12,840 nucleotides of DNA from an uncultured Pleurocapsa sp. (GCA_937884735.1 CAKZYI010000778.1:1-12840), one strand, 5' to 3'; numbered from the stretch's first letter, positions 7,291-12,840 are shown. Made by a program: numbers and translations. Notes: generated by a model not told the origin, from the sequence alone.

Positions 7291-7887
7291 TTAGCTCAAA
7301 TCTTCAAAATTGCCTTTAACTTCTTTGGCAGCACTTTTCGTTGCTTTTCTTGCGTCTTCAATGGCATCTTGTGCAGTATCTACAGCACCATCAAATACAT
7401 CCTTTGCTTCACCAGGAACTTTTTCAAGGTTGCGCTCTAATTTATCTGATTTATCATCAACGTATTCTAATGCTTTATCTTTATTTCTTTCTAACTTACG
7501 AGAAAACGCTTTTGTAGCTTTTTCGTTAACGTCTTCGTTGAGTACAGAGCGTTCGCCTACATTATCGACAAATTCACCTAAACTATCTGCTTCACGACGT
7601 TCGGCAGTATCGACTAAAGTTTTTGTCTTAGCTGCGGTTTCCGCATCGTATCGGCGATCGTCGTTGTAGCCGTTCATGCCACCCTTGTAAGTTTGCTTTG
7701 CATCATATTGATCGTAATCATCAGACATTGCTTTTTGAGCTACATCTTTAGCTACTTCGTTTTTGACTTGTGCAATATCACCCTGACTACAAGCAGTACT
7801 AACTATCAATAAAGAGCCAACTAAAAATGTTGTTAATATTTTTTTAAAATTAATATTTACTATTTTCTGTAAAAAACTATTCATCAC
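7291..7887 (-). CDS. Predicted lipoprotein with charged helical C-terminal half
   Basis: This 198-residue protein has a basic N-terminus, a hydrophobic stretch (about 18-30) and a lipobox L-I-V-S-T-A-C with Cys33 as the predicted lipidation site, so it is expected to be membrane-anchored. The mature part is rich in Asp, Glu, Lys and Ala. The region 44-80 contains Tyr/Asp/Gly-rich sequence (DDYDQYDAKQTYKGGMNGYN). The C-terminal half (about 115-195) looks like amphipathic helix with repeating A-x-x-A/D-x-x-K patterns (AVDTAQDAIEDARKATKSA), similar in character to LEA or apolipoprotein-like stress proteins. I do not recognise a named family with certainty. The start could be Met1 or Met2. It is the first gene of the likely lipoprotein-DUF4385-DUF2945 operon; a TATAAT-like box lies about 75 bases upstream on the minus strand. 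Confidence 0.8.
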   Translation of the reverse strand: MMNSFLQKIVNINFKKILTTFLVGSLLIVSTACSQGDIAQVKNEVAKDVAQKAMSDDYDQYDAKQTYKGGMNGYNDDRRYDAETAAKTKTLVDTAERREADSLGEFVDNVGERSVLNEDVNEKATKAFSRKLERNKDKALEYVDDKSDKLERNLEKVPGEAKDVFDGAVDTAQDAIEDARKATKSAAKEVKGNFEDLS

Positions 7888-7917
7888 TTTTTTGCTTATT
7901 AATCATCTTTTCTAAGG

Positions 7918-8196
7918 CTAATAAAATAACCACAAAAAAGCTTCTATCAAAAGTTTTATTATAAATATATATAAATAGTTGTACTTGGCAGATATAATTT
8001 TTTCTTTAAAAGTGTGAGCAATATTAGTCCAGTCTTTAGGATAAGCTCTTTCGCGATCGCGAATAATCCGCCTTGGTTTTTTGGTTTTGTTAATTTTAGG
8101 CAGATTGTAACTGGATAGTCGATCGCATTTCTGAAAAAGACGCTGTTTTAAATAATGGAATGAAAGATTAAATCGTTTTGGCTCAATTGTTACTCC
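7918..8196 (-). pseudogene. Start-less coding remnant (possible C-terminal fragment of a transposase or nuclease)
   Basis: A 92-codon frame is open on the minus strand between an in-frame TGA (8199-8197) and a TAG (7920-7918), with no ATG, GTG or TTG in its first half. Its middle part reads like real protein: FHYLKQRLFQKCDRLSSYNL, then KTKKPRRIIRDRERAYPKDW, then TNIAHTFKEK. The basic 'PRRIIRDRERAYP' string recalls the C-terminal end of IS4-type DDE transposases, and 'YPKDWTNIAHTFKEK' also resembles the N-terminal part of some HNH endonucleases. I cannot decide between them. A ribosome-binding-like GAGGAG with a TTG (minus strand, near 8186) begins a 12-codon peptide in another frame, suggesting that frameshifts have broken an older gene. 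Confidence 0.3.
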
Positions 8197-8400
8197 TCAT
8201 TTAGAATAACTTTTAGATCGATCATAAAATTCAGAAGTATAGATTAGGACATTTGTTCGATAGCTTTAATTCCCATAAGCTGATTAATTTGCCTGTTATT
8301 AACCACAATCGAGAAAGCCCTTGTTTGTGTCGTTACAGCAAATGTCAGAACTTTTTAGCGAGTAAATCCCGAATAATGTCAGGTAGGAGAATTTTGTAGC

Positions 8401-8434
8401 GCGATCGCTTGTAGTTAGATAGGTTCTAATCTAA
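8401..8434. repeat. 33-bp dispersed repeat with hairpin, copy 1
   Basis: This copy starts with the HIP1 octamer GCGATCGC and continues TTGTAGTTAGATAGGTTCTA and ATCTAA. TTAGAT (8415-8420) and ATCTAA (8429-8434) form a stem around AGGTTCTA. The first 33 bases match 12333-12365 at 31 positions. It lies in the decayed region, away from any intact gene end. Confidence 0.75.
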
Positions 8435-8654
8435 TTGAGAAAGGAGTTTCAAGAATCTTTGCAGAGTAATTCTTGCTCTTTGAAAAAGTCTGGTAATGTC
8501 AGGTTTATCCTGTGGCGCATTTCGTGAAAGTGTAGCGATCGGATTTGATACGGGCGATCGCTATGTATATTACGTCTCTACAAGGTTTGACGATTTGACA
8601 GATAATATTTGCTAGAAACAAGATGTGGTTGTAAATGCGGTTTCTATTCTTGAT

Positions 8655-8996
8655 TTAATGCAAATAATGTAATGTTAATATTTTTTTGCCATATTTACCT
8701 TTCCATAATTCAGCGACATAACAGTAACCATGTTCAAAATCTTGTGGACTAGAACAATAGCTTTCTGCTATGTGATTCTTTAAATTAGATTCCCACAAAG
8801 ATACTACTTCTACTTCAGGAATCATAGTCAGATTATCTCTTTCATAATTAAATAATACTGTAGGAGAATTATTTAGTATAATTTGCTCTACTTCTTGTAC
8901 ATTAAGAGTTTTAATGTTTTTTCTAGACCATATAATGAGAGAGTAAATCTCTTTTGACTTGCGATTTAAGAAAAAAGACTCTTTTATTTGATCCAT
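8655..8996 (-). CDS. Unrecognised 113-residue protein, third gene of the GGDEF-like operon
   Basis: I do not recognise this family. The protein has 113 residues, no signal peptide and no membrane segment, and appears to be a compact alpha/beta cytoplasmic protein. Visible features are an N-terminal helical part (KSKEIYSLIIWSRKNIKTL), a central VEVVSLWESNLKNHIAESYC (63-82) and an aromatic-rich end (GYCYVAELWKGKYG, 91-104, then ILTLHYLH). The ATG lies 12 bases after the stop of the GGDEF-like gene, with no good ribosome-binding site, which points to co-transcription and perhaps coupled translation. Its conservation with that gene would decide whether it is a functional partner. Confidence 0.65.
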   Translation of the reverse strand: MDQIKESFFLNRKSKEIYSLIIWSRKNIKTLNVQEVEQIILNNSPTVLFNYERDNLTMIPEVEVVSLWESNLKNHIAESYCSSPQDFEHGYCYVAELWKGKYGKKILTLHYLH

Positions 8997-9008
8997 AGTA
9001 AATATTGT

Positions 9009-9734
9009 TTATTCAGCAAGCTGACAGAAATTTGAAAATGAAACTTCTGCATCACATTGATTACAATTTCCGTAAGCTCCAAAAAGACTTGTATCCCCAT
9101 CTTTCCAATTGAATTCTTGGTGATGGCAGAAAGGACAATATATTTTAGAAAGATTTAGATTGACACTTTGCCAAGTTTTGTTTTTATGCACTTCTATAAG
9201 ATCTATTGCGCTTATTGGATAATTAACCACATCATATCCAAGTTGATAGTTGACATTATCAAAAATAATTTCACTTTTTGTTTTTATCTCGCTATTATTT
9301 TTGATAGGCATATAACAGATTTTCAAACCTCGATATAAAATAGAATTCCTGATTTCTTGCGCTTTTTTGATTGTTGCTGATTTATCTTTAGCTTCGCATT
9401 GCCATCCTACAATTAGTTTTATTTGCTTTTTAGAATATTGATTAGTTATAGATTGAAGTTGTTTTTCTGGATTGTTGGGAAAAAATAATAACCACTCATC
9501 ACCACCAACTCTGATACTAAATTCTCTTCTATCGATGTATTGATTAATAATCTCTTCTAATTCTTCAATCTCTCGATCTACAACTAAATGACCCAGAAGA
9601 TCGTTTCTAATTTTAAGTGCTGCAATATCAATTACTGCAATATAGCCAGGATAATAAGGTGCAAGATAATGCCTAATTATGTCGAATTTTAGTGTGTGAA
9701 CCATAGATCGATAAGTTAGATTGGATGATTGCAT
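9009..9734 (-). CDS. Small GGDEF-like protein with C-terminal zinc ribbon
   Basis: This 241-residue protein joins a compact GGDEF-type nucleotide cyclase fold to a zinc ribbon. The N-terminal part has the GGDEF-like pattern: VIDIAALKIRNDLLGH (34-49; metal-ligand candidate Asp36, then N44-D45) and the turn RVGGDEW (75-81), with Trp replacing the usual final Phe. The I-site is absent: the RxxD position reads D-R-R-E. Residues 198-227 carry C200-x-x-C203 and C224-x-x-C227, a textbook zinc-ribbon spacing. No transmembrane or recognisable sensor domain is seen, so the protein is probably soluble. Diguanylate cyclase activity is possible, as is another cyclic nucleotide or loss of activity. The ATG overlaps by one base (TAATG) the stop of the reading frame that continues in phase after the antitoxin-like gene. 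The next gene begins 12 bases after its stop. Confidence 0.8.
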   Translation of the reverse strand: MQSSNLTYRSMVHTLKFDIIRHYLAPYYPGYIAVIDIAALKIRNDLLGHLVVDREIEELEEIINQYIDRREFSIRVGGDEWLLFFPNNPEKQLQSITNQYSKKQIKLIVGWQCEAKDKSATIKKAQEIRNSILYRGLKICYMPIKNNSEIKTKSEIIFDNVNYQLGYDVVNYPISAIDLIEVHKNKTWQSVNLNLSKIYCPFCHHQEFNWKDGDTSLFGAYGNCNQCDAEVSFSNFCQLAE

Positions 9735-9802
9735 TATATTTCAGATTTTTGAACTTCATTTAAACCATCTCTTACTACTACATCCCAATCCTCAATCAAT
9801 TT
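9734..9802 (-). other. In-frame continuation of the antitoxin-like gene beyond its stop codon
   Basis: After the TAA at 9805-9803, the same frame stays open for 22 more codons and ends in a TAA whose last A is the first base of the GGDEF-like ATG (TAATG). It encodes LIEDWDVVVRDGLNEVQ and KSEI, a tail like those ending some cyanobacterial antitoxins. The simplest reading is that the ancestral gene ran to 9734 and a nonsense mutation removed the last part. A TTG at 9799 could also start a 21-codon peptide. Confidence 0.5.
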
Positions 9803-10093
9803 TTAAAACTCAAGATCTTGGTTTTGTTCTCGATATGCTTGTCTTAGTTTCTCTTTTAGCTGTTCGCGCTCTTTCTCCAAAAGTAATTGATTGATGTTAT
9901 CTTCTTTTAGTTCTTCTAGCAAATCTGCATGGCTAGTAGCAGGCTCGTTTTTTCTTTCCGCTACTACTGCTAGATCTTCTAGATCTTCGAGTAATGACTC
10001 AAATTGTTCTATAGGCAAAATTACAGCAGTTTTTTCTCCTGCTTCGTCAGTGATGTAATTGATTGCTAGTTCTTTAATGTCGATCGCTGTCAT
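9803..10093 (-). CDS. Phd/YefM-like antitoxin-type protein (no adjacent toxin)
   Basis: This 96-residue protein resembles small type II antitoxins common in cyanobacteria. Its N-terminal half (NYITDEAGEKTAVILPIEQF at 12-31, then ESLLEDLEDLAVVAER) follows the Phd/YefM-like 'Y-I-T-D-x-x-G-x-K-x-A-V-I-L-P' pattern, a DNA-binding and dimerisation fold. The segment ATSHADLLEELKED (52-65) is typical of the toxin-binding tail. It then extends as a charged helix (LEKEREQLKEKLRQAYREQN, 72-91) like the core of MazE-type antitoxins, so two antitoxin-like parts may be fused. No RelE, MazF or PIN toxin is adjacent. The next genes encode a GGDEF-like protein and an unknown protein. The in-frame stop may be premature, as described in the next entry. 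Negative autoregulation would be expected for the family, but no operator is visible. Confidence 0.7.
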   Translation of the reverse strand: MTAIDIKELAINYITDEAGEKTAVILPIEQFESLLEDLEDLAVVAERKNEPATSHADLLEELKEDNINQLLLEKEREQLKEKLRQAYREQNQDLEF

Positions 10094-10163
10094 GATGTTT
10101 GGGTTTTGAGATTGATTGTAGCTAATGTTTTTTGTAAAAAGAGCGATTTATCTTCACCCTAAT

Positions 10164-10347
10164 CTTAAACGTCTGATGTGAATTAAAACAATCAAATAGA
10201 ACGCCTATAAACTAGGGAATTAGGTGATCGGGTAAGCTTATCTAGCTACCTATAAATGACTTAAGAGCTAATGGCTAAGAGCCAATGGCTAAGAGCTACG
10301 AGCTAATAACCTTTCAACGAAGCTAATTCACATTAAGCGTCTTAAAC
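10164..10347. repeat. Inverted repeat flanking a 138-bp core (MITE-like)
   Basis: ATGTGAATTA at 10176-10185 is exactly complementary to TAATTCACAT at 10324-10333. Similarity continues imperfectly outward (CTTAAACGTC at 10164-10173 against GCGTCTTAAAC at 10337-10347). The arms enclose 138 bases holding the tandem heptamers. Together they fill the gap between the antitoxin-like gene and the GFA-like gene. The form suggests a small non-autonomous element or a long hairpin. No target duplication was identified. Confidence 0.4.
10262..10310 (+). repeat. Short tandem heptamer repeats (STRR-like)
   Basis: Seven units of seven bases follow one another: TAAGAGC, TAATGGC, TAAGAGC, CAATGGC, TAAGAGC, TACGAGC, TAATAAC. 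TAAGAGC alternates with a variant unit, giving a 14-base higher-order period. Short tandemly repeated heptamers are typical of filamentous and related cyanobacteria. There are no spacers, so it is not a CRISPR array. Confidence 0.8.
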
Positions 10348-10358
10348 ATTTTTCTTTA

Positions 10359-10958
10359 CTACTTTACTTTCATAGCTTCTACAAGCTCATTCTCACTAAG
10401 AACTTTGGGAGTAGCGATGGGAGTGCTAGTAGATTCCGAAACAAAAAATGGCGTGTTTTTGTAAGCACCAGTAAAACGAGCTTTTAAGATCATTCCCAAC
10501 ACCCGTAAAGTTCCGAGGAAAGTACCTCGCGGTTTAGGCTTGCTTGCACCCAAGGCATCTGCGGTATGGACATACATTTTTATCGCGCCAAAAGTCTCGT
10601 CTAACAAATTCCGATCTGTACCGAAGCAACTGTGTACTAAGCCCACAAAAGAAAATTTAGCGTCTGCTGGAGTATTGCCAATTGGGGTGTTGCAACAAGC
10701 TGCATACCACCGCAATAAACCACGATCTGTTAGGCGAATACAGGAAAGGTTTTCAATGCCTTGAGAAAAAACGACATTTTCGGGAATGGTTTGGACAATG
10801 CTAGTCCCACCCTGTTCGTCGAGAACTTCTTTGCTCTTGTTTAAATAACGCGCAAATGCCTGGCAATCGGTACAGTAGCAAACACATCGATTGATATTGT
10901 GAACGTTCTTAATTTGTCCTTGAAGCTTGCCACAGCTACAACTAATTGAATGAACCAT
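10359..10958 (-). CDS. Cysteine-rich GFA/CENP-V-like protein (DUF6151-type)
   Basis: This is probably a soluble zinc protein related to the glutathione-dependent formaldehyde-activating (GFA)/CENP-V fold. From the chosen start the 199-residue protein opens MVHSISCSCGKLQG, with C7-x-C9-G, then C25-x-C27-x-C29-x-x-C32 and C88-C89, the cysteine groups expected for the two zinc sites. Later parts (GAIKMYVHTADALG, then KPKPRGTFLGTLRVLG) fit DUF6151-type members. Catalysis of thiol-adduct chemistry is possible but unproven. I chose the ATG at 10958 because the zinc-binding fold begins six residues later. An in-frame ATG at 11045 would add 29 residues (MLQKIYISSGLAIDINTLEV...) that look unlike the family. 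The gene is alone on the minus strand, with no same-strand neighbour close by. Confidence 0.85.
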   Translation of the reverse strand: MVHSISCSCGKLQGQIKNVHNINRCVCYCTDCQAFARYLNKSKEVLDEQGGTSIVQTIPENVVFSQGIENLSCIRLTDRGLLRWYAACCNTPIGNTPADAKFSFVGLVHSCFGTDRNLLDETFGAIKMYVHTADALGASKPKPRGTFLGTLRVLGMILKARFTGAYKNTPFFVSESTSTPIATPKVLSENELVEAMKVK

Positions 10959-11190
10959 CGTCTTTATGTTTGGGAAGAACCTACTAACTTCCAGTGTATT
11001 GATGTCGATCGCCAAACCCGAAGAAATATAGATTTTTTGAAGCATTTATCCTTTGCGTAGCCGACCGTTCGCCTTAAATCTATACTCTTTTCATCGTTTT
11101 CCATTAACCATCATCAGTTTTTTCATCTAGCTATGTAAACCTTGCTTGGTAGCAATGGTAACTGTACTTTTGTAGATCGATTATGGTTAT

Positions 11191-11221
11191 TTGCTTAAAA
11201 TAAAGTTATCTTGATTATTAT
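11191..11221 (+). promoter_or_regulatory. Possible sigma-70-type promoter for the AbiEii-type operon
   Basis: TTGCTT at 11191-11196 and TATTAT (or TTATTA) around 11215-11221 are 18-19 bases apart, in an AT-rich stretch 31 bases before the first gene. Matches to consensus are moderate, and I see no clear operator palindrome next to it. Confidence 0.25.
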
Positions 11222-11252
11222 CAGACAAGTTTATAAACTCTAAAAGTCAAGG

Positions 11253-11504
11253 ATGAACGCTATGACAGTCGCTAATAAAGAAGTGCAGTTAAGACCAAAA
11301 GCATTGCCTTTTTTAGAGGCAATTTGTTGGCAAACCTCTGATGTATATCGTTTTGACGAGGAGCAAATACTAAGCCGTTATGAAAGAGGTTGGAGATACC
11401 GCTGTATGTTCAATAATCTTGAAGACCAAGAACTTAACTTTATTAGGCAACTCGCCAAACGCTATGATTCTTGGCTACAAACCGATCTATGCGTTTTAAA
11501 TTAG
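11253..11504 (+). CDS. Small protein paired with the AbiEii-type nucleotidyltransferase (putative antitoxin)
   Basis: This 83-residue soluble protein has no family name I can give. Its middle and end are distinctive: LRPKALPFLEAICWQTSDVY (13-32), RYERGWRYRC (42-51) and LEDQELNFIRQLAKRYDSWL (56-75). The second part is probably a long amphipathic helix. It lacks the winged-helix layout of AbiEi, the usual partner of AbiEii. The gene overlaps the nucleotidyltransferase start by 16 bases, as toxin-antitoxin pairs often do, so an antitoxin or dedicated binding partner is the natural inference. Two ATGs are possible: 11253, which touches the AAGG motif at 11249-11252, and 11262, nine bases after it and therefore better spaced. 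If 11262 is used the protein is 80 residues. Confidence 0.72.
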   Translation: MNAMTVANKEVQLRPKALPFLEAICWQTSDVYRFDEEQILSRYERGWRYRCMFNNLEDQELNFIRQLAKRYDSWLQTDLCVLN

Positions 11505-12241
11505 ATCATCATAACAAGATTCTGAAAATTTTAGAAAGCTTGAATCATAAGCTTCTCAAAGAGAGTCTTGCCTATTTTGGAGGTGGAACTCTCATTGCAC
11601 TGAATTTTGAAGAATATCGTCGGAGTAAGGATGTTGACTTTATTTGTCCAGTCTCCACCTCAGGCTACAAACGTCTCCGCACTGCTATTTACGACGGTGG
11701 TTACGAAGCTTTATTTGACGATCTAACTCAGATTAAGATTGGTCACAGCACTACAGATCAATATGGAATTAGAATGTTGATTATGGTAGATGATTTGCCC
11801 ATCAAAGCAGAAATTATCGCTGAAGTTCGCTTTGAACTAGATCCGCCAAGATACTTAGAATGGACTTCTGTTCCTTGCCTTAGTCTTAATGATTGTTTTA
11901 CCTCTAAATTGCTAGCTAACAGCGACCGCTATCTAGATATTAGTGTAGAAGCAAGAGATTTAATCGACTTGTCCGTATTAAGACTTCATTCTGCGATTCC
12001 TGACTCTGCAATTAATAAAGCAGAAAGCACCTACGAGGTAATGCGCCCTTTAAGAGATGCGGTGAAAAATTTTCAAGCAAGACCTGATTTTAGAGACAAG
12101 TATTTTAACAATCTGCAAATTAATTCCGAGCAAATTCCCCAAATTATCGATGGTATCGATTTATTAGCAAAAGATTTAGGTTTGGCACATACAGAAAGGA
12201 CTTTCCAGGAAAAGCACGATCCTTATACTTTTGGTTTTTGA
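11489..12241 (+). CDS. AbiEii-type nucleotidyltransferase (putative type IV-like toxin)
   Basis: This is a member of the DNA polymerase beta-like nucleotidyltransferases of the AbiEii/MenA class, which in characterised cases add nucleotides to tRNA acceptor ends and block growth. From the ATG at 11489 the protein is 250 residues long. It has the P-loop-like GGGT (31-34), the catalytic D48-V-D50 in RRSKDVDF, a likely third acidic residue in the strand KAEIIAEVRF (106-115), and the C-terminal features SKLLANSDRYLD (139-150) and ARDLIDLSVL (155-164) typical of the group. An upstream TTG (11471) would add only six residues. The chosen ATG overlaps the small upstream gene by 16 bases, suggesting coupling. 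Defence against phage or plasmid stabilisation is inferred from the family. A hairpin terminator follows. Confidence 0.88.
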   Translation: MRFKLDHHNKILKILESLNHKLLKESLAYFGGGTLIALNFEEYRRSKDVDFICPVSTSGYKRLRTAIYDGGYEALFDDLTQIKIGHSTTDQYGIRMLIMVDDLPIKAEIIAEVRFELDPPRYLEWTSVPCLSLNDCFTSKLLANSDRYLDISVEARDLIDLSVLRLHSAIPDSAINKAESTYEVMRPLRDAVKNFQARPDFRDKYFNNLQINSEQIPQIIDGIDLLAKDLGLAHTERTFQEKHDPYTFGF

Positions 12242-12248
12242 ATAAAGG

Positions 12249-12285
12249 TTTTGTAATATAGCCACTGGGCAATTTTATTACAAAA
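12249..12285 (+). terminator. Hairpin terminator after the nucleotidyltransferase gene
   Basis: TTTTGTAATA (12249-12258) pairs perfectly with TATTACAAAA (12276-12285). Inside the loop, GCC (12261-12263) and GGC (12268-12270) can pair too. It begins eight bases after the stop. No long U-tract follows, but the AT-rich stem at an operon end fits a terminator, possibly bidirectional with the converging dehydrogenase gene. Confidence 0.5.
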
Positions 12286-12332
12286 TGATTATATTGATCG
12301 CACGAACGAAACTCCCCAATTTAACATTCAAG

Positions 12333-12365
12333 GCGATCGCTTGTGGTCAGATAGGTTCTAATCTA
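12333..12365. repeat. 33-bp dispersed repeat with hairpin, copy 2
   Basis: It differs from the copy at 8401-8433 at two positions only (G for A and C for T, in GTGGTCAGAT against GTAGTTAGAT). The core AGAT, AGGTTCTA, ATCT keeps the hairpin. It ends five bases before the stop codon of the dehydrogenase gene, between two convergent genes, and may act as its terminator. Confidence 0.75.
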
Positions 12366-12369
12366 AAGG

Positions 12370-12840
12370 TTAAAATGCACTTGTAGTCGAGCGAACAATC
12401 ACTTCATTAACGTCCACATCATCTGATTGAGACACAGCGTATATCACAGCACGAGCGATCGCATCTGGCTCTAATGCAGTTTTACGGAGCTTCTGTAAAA
12501 AACCTTTTGCCGTATCGTCTGTAATATCAGAGCCTAGTTCGGTTTTTACCACCCCTGGAGAAATAGTTGTCACGCGAATATTTGGCGATTCTTGACGTAG
12601 ACCATCAGAAATAGCCCAAACCGCGTACTTAGTCGCACAGTAAACCGCAGCGGTAGGTGAGACTGCGTGTGCGCCGATGGATGCGGTATTAATAAATTGC
12701 CCCTTACCTTGGGCTGCCATAATTGGCAAACCTGCTGCAATTCCATTTAGTACGCCTTTGATGTTGACGTTGAATGAGTAATCCCATTCTTCGAACTTTA
12801 AGGCACTCATTGGGGATAGGGGCATTACACCTGCGTGATT
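12370..12840 (-). CDS. Short-chain dehydrogenase/reductase, C-terminal part (5' truncated by window edge)
   Basis: This is an NAD(P)-dependent oxidoreductase of the classical SDR family, close in style to YdfG-type (COG4221) alcohol dehydrogenases; the substrate is unknown. The window holds the last 156 codons. The N-terminal TGxxxGIG cofactor motif and the true start lie beyond the right edge, and the ATG at 12825 is internal. Visible are the structural motif reading NHAGV where NNAGV is usual, the Asn of NVNIKGV, the catalytic Ser in NTASIGAHAVSP, the catalytic Y-x-x-x-K in VYCATKYAVW, the segment ISPGVVKTEL (the P-G motif after the active site) and a family-typical end with DVDVNEVIVRSTTSAF. 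It converges with the nucleotidyltransferase gene; a dispersed repeat sits just past its stop. Confidence 0.93.
   Translation of the reverse strand, partial: NHAGVMPLSPMSALKFEEWDYSFNVNIKGVLNGIAAGLPIMAAQGKGQFINTASIGAHAVSPTAAVYCATKYAVWAISDGLRQESPNIRVTTISPGVVKTELGSDITDDTAKGFLQKLRKTALEPDAIARAVIYAVSQSDDVDVNEVIVRSTTSAF

Larger units (their letters stand above)
7888..8654. other. Gene-poor, decayed intergenic region
   Basis: These 767 bases hold no intact gene that I can support. Besides the coding remnant at 7918-8196 and the dispersed repeat at 8401-8434, a 36-codon start-less frame on the minus strand (8354-8244) contains protein-like sequence (FAVTTQTRAFSIVVNNRQIN, then LMGIKAIEQMS) and may be another fragment. 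The 11-mer TAATGTCAGGT occurs at 8374-8384 and 8494-8504, with a shorter AATGTCAG at 8341-8348. CGTCTCTACAA near 8573-8583 is half of a common cyanobacterial palindromic repeat. Confidence 0.5.

Noticed and set aside
7310..7669. Plus-strand frame of 119 codons opposite the lipoprotein gene
   Set aside because: Ser/Ala/Leu-rich mirror of the lipoprotein coding sequence; the minus-strand frame has a lipobox and sensible composition.
10262..10310. CRISPR-like periodic repeat
   Set aside because: The units are seven bases, contiguous and without spacers, so they are heptamer tandem repeats.
10540..10764. Plus-strand frame of 74 codons inside the GFA-like gene
   Set aside because: It lies wholly opposite a cysteine-motif-bearing coding sequence and shows no features of its own.
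10959..11045. N-terminal extension of the GFA-like protein from ATG 11045
   Set aside because: The 29 added residues do not resemble the family start, and the Met at 10958 lies directly before the CxCG motif.
1..12840. tRNA, rRNA or riboswitch genes
   Set aside because: No cloverleaf-like or rRNA-like segment was noticed in the gaps on either strand; a covariance search could still find a small RNA.

Overview
The window reads as chromosome from a cyanobacterium. The HIP1 octamer GCGATCGC and its shorter forms recur throughout, the DNA is AT-rich with many short repeats, and several proteins have cyanobacterial features: an AMIN-domain TonB-dependent receptor, the PheS 'DMQDTFY' and 'VLHQIDDIRRLY' segments, and cyanobacterial-type toxin-antitoxin proteins. 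I cannot assign a genus.

Layout. 1-563 (+): end of an ABC exporter, cut by the left edge. 696-3230 (+): AMIN/TonB-dependent outer-membrane receptor whose signal peptide lies upstream of the first usual start codon. 3231-3766: AT-rich gap with no convincing gene. 3767-4759 (+): pheS, with several changed residues around motif 2. 4760-5250: a gap holding an AT-rich terminator-like hairpin, a solitary IS200/IS605-type right end resembling an omega-RNA scaffold, and a strong hairpin touching the next gene. 5251-6486 (+): BaiN/HI0933-type flavoprotein. 7887-6532 (-): lipoprotein, DUF4385 protein and DUF2945 protein, probably one operon with an internal hairpin. 7888-8654: gene-poor, decayed DNA with a coding remnant and repeats. 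10093-8655 (-): a compact operon of an antitoxin-like protein, a small GGDEF-like protein with a C-terminal zinc ribbon, and an unrecognised 113-residue protein. 10094-10358: tandem heptamers inside an inverted repeat. 10958-10359 (-): a cysteine-rich GFA/DUF6151-like protein. 11253-12241 (+): a small unknown protein and an AbiEii-type nucleotidyltransferase, overlapping like a toxin-antitoxin pair. 12840-12370 (-): 3' part of a short-chain dehydrogenase, cut by the right edge.

How the genes may work together. The ABC exporter and receptor point to transport of a siderophore or similar compound. The lipoprotein-DUF4385-DUF2945 group looks like a small stress or envelope set, though none of the three has a firm biochemical role. 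The right half is accessory DNA with two toxin-antitoxin-like modules and degraded repeats.

The best candidates for something undescribed are: (i) the antitoxin-like / GGDEF-zinc-ribbon / 113-residue operon; (ii) the AbiEii nucleotidyltransferase with a small non-AbiEi-like partner; (iii) the orphan omega-RNA-like IS end after pheS; and (iv) the PheS whose motif-2 neighbourhood departs from nearly invariant residues. All family assignments come from reading the sequence and from memory of the families; no search was run.
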